Origin: Hoyosella subflava DQS3-9A1
Lineage (GTDB): Bacteria > Actinomycetota > Actinomycetes > Mycobacteriales > Mycobacteriaceae
Direction: 5' to 3'
NCBI RefSeq assembly: GCF_000214175.1
Contig: NC_015564.1
Location: 4,650,001-4,714,000 of the forward strand
DNA: 64,000 nucleotides
Below are positions 63,210 to 64,000 of the stretch, in pieces. Made by a program: the position numbers and the translations under genes. The notes below the pieces were generated by a model. That model ran no database searches, had not been told where the DNA came from, and saw only the letters and a program-made list of their open reading frames with translations. How positions within the stretch are numbered: the stretch's first letter is position 1; each line of letters begins with the position of its first letter.

Positions 63210-63548
63210 TCCGCTACTCCCCCGCGGCCATGGCCGGACGACGGCCCGCATACTGCCCGGACATGCCCGCGGGCGGCACCGGCAGGCGGGCCAGTAAACC
63301 CTTCCTGATCGGGCATGCTCGGTGACGTGCCCGGTTGCTGACCGAACATGCCCACGAGCAGGCTCAAGCATGACCATCACAGACCACACTCGAGGACGTC
63401 ACCTCTAGGTAACAGTAGCCGTCGCCACTCACGCTCGGAACCCCGGTGCAGAGGCGTACGAACCAATTCCGTCACGTGACAGCGTTTGCTTCACGCACCA
63501 TCAGTGATAGACCTCGCAGAACACTGCGCGTATCGAGGTATTAGCGTT
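63210..63548. repeat. Spacer with dispersed GC-rich CATGCCC repeats
   Basis: No gene is seen. Copies of CATGCCC or CATGCTC recur at 63272, 63314 and 63347, with GCCCGCGGGC (63275-63284) as a perfect palindrome. The segment 63347-63363 matches 58415-58431 in 16 of 17 bases, so the two spacers share a repeat family. Confidence 0.65.
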
Positions 63549-64000
63549 GTGTTCGTGAAAAGACTCTCGCGCTACGGCATTGATGGCTTCATCCTTGCGA
63601 TTTTTGGTGCCGTTGTCATCGCGAGCCTTCTTCCTGCCACAGGAGTATGGGAAACCGTCGCCACTTGGGCAACACGCTTTTGTATCGCGTTGCTTTTCTT
63701 TCTGTATGGCACGCGCCTTGCCCCACAAGACGCGCTAAAGGGACTCACACATTGGCGACTCCATATCGTCGTACTTGCTGCAACTTTCGTGGTATTTCCC
63801 CTCCTAGGAATGGCAATGAAGCCACTCGAGCCAGGAATAGTCACCCCCGGGCTCTACGCAGGACTGCTATTCCTGTGTCTGCTCCCTTCTACTGTGCAGT
63901 CCTCAATCGCCTTTACCTCAATCGCGCGTGGAAATGTAGCCGGAGCAATAGTCAGTGCATCCGCGTCGAACCTGATCGGTGTCTTCCTGACCCCCCTGCT
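63549..64000 (+). CDS. Bile acid:Na+ symporter-family protein (3' end cut by window edge)
   Basis: The frame is open from GTG 63549 to the right edge, about 150 codons. The reading GIDGFILAIFGAVVIASLLPA, FFLYGTRLAPQDALKGL, LLFLCLLPSTVQSSIAFTSIARGN and VSASASNLIGVFLTPLL is typical of the SBF-like (PF13593) branch of bile acid:sodium symporters. GAGG lies 10 nt before GTG 63549; GTG 63555 is an alternative. Substrate unknown. Confidence 0.85.
   Translation, partial: MFVKRLSRYGIDGFILAIFGAVVIASLLPATGVWETVATWATRFCIALLFFLYGTRLAPQDALKGLTHWRLHIVVLAATFVVFPLLGMAMKPLEPGIVTPGLYAGLLFLCLLPSTVQSSIAFTSIARGNVAGAIVSASASNLIGVFLTPL

Noticed and set aside
1-64000. CRISPR arrays, insertion sequences, tRNA or rRNA genes
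   Set aside because: No repeat-spacer pattern, transposase motif, T-loop-like tRNA core with acceptor stem, or rRNA sequence was recognised.

Overview
The window is a GC-rich, gene-dense chromosomal segment of an actinobacterium of the Mycobacteriales (mycolic-acid group, e.g. Hoyosella, Rhodococcus, Gordonia or Mycobacterium relatives; genus not resolved). The main evidence is gene order. Read right to left, leuS, an F420-type LLM oxidoreductase and alpha/beta hydrolase pair, ino1, a PadR regulator, a DUF5318 protein, a PonA1-like PBP, an Rv0051-like membrane glycosyltransferase, then rpsF-ssb-rpsR-rplI and dnaB follow the M. tuberculosis Rv0041 to Rv0058 order, with accessory genes inserted. 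No rRNA, tRNA, CRISPR array, transposase or phage gene was seen.

Layout. 1-9.9 kb: a truncated PucR regulator, an acyl-CoA synthetase with a secreted lipase, a DinB protein, an SRPBCC protein, aconitase, a membrane acyltransferase and a glutaminase-STAS protein. 10-21 kb: an OhrR-like regulator with a near-perfect 30-bp operator, an ABC exporter, RidA, a lipoprotein PBP, a coiled-coil protein, an HNH-nuclease lipoprotein coupled to a small acidic protein, an ArsR/AHSA1 pair, a GNAT/hydrolase pair, and an ECF42 sigma factor with its DGPF (YCII) protein and a matching promoter. 22-26 kb: a GAP-family membrane protein, L-lactate dehydrogenase, a thioesterase/TetR divergon and a cupin/MarR divergon, both with clear operators.

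25.9-29.5 kb: the conserved replication/ribosomal operon rpsF-ssb-rpsR-rplI, then dnaB behind a terminator and a DnaA-box-rich spacer. 29.7-38.4 kb: an accessory island between rpsF and the Rv0051-like gene. It holds endonuclease IV, a second Rv0051-like glycosyltransferase, a canonical NarL-type kinase/response regulator pair, a degenerate kinase-like protein, a stand-alone LuxR HTH protein, a response regulator with a fully degenerate receiver, proline dehydrogenase and a secreted hydrolase-fold protein.

38.3-46.5 kb: the glycosyltransferase, PonA1, DUF5318, two sibling lipoproteins, PadR-ino1 and a small acidic protein. 46.5-64 kb: a CPA1 antiporter, the LLM oxidoreductase, a hydrolase, a trehalose-type ABC importer (binding lipoprotein, two permeases, a small membrane protein, no ATPase), PhoX, an aromatic amino-acid monooxygenase-like flavoprotein, an SDR, leuS, an SdpI-family protein, a VOC protein and a truncated bile acid:Na+ symporter-family protein.

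The best candidate for an undescribed system is the two-component cluster at 31.9-36.1 kb, where an intact kinase/regulator pair sits beside a catalytically dead shadow of each component and a free HTH domain.
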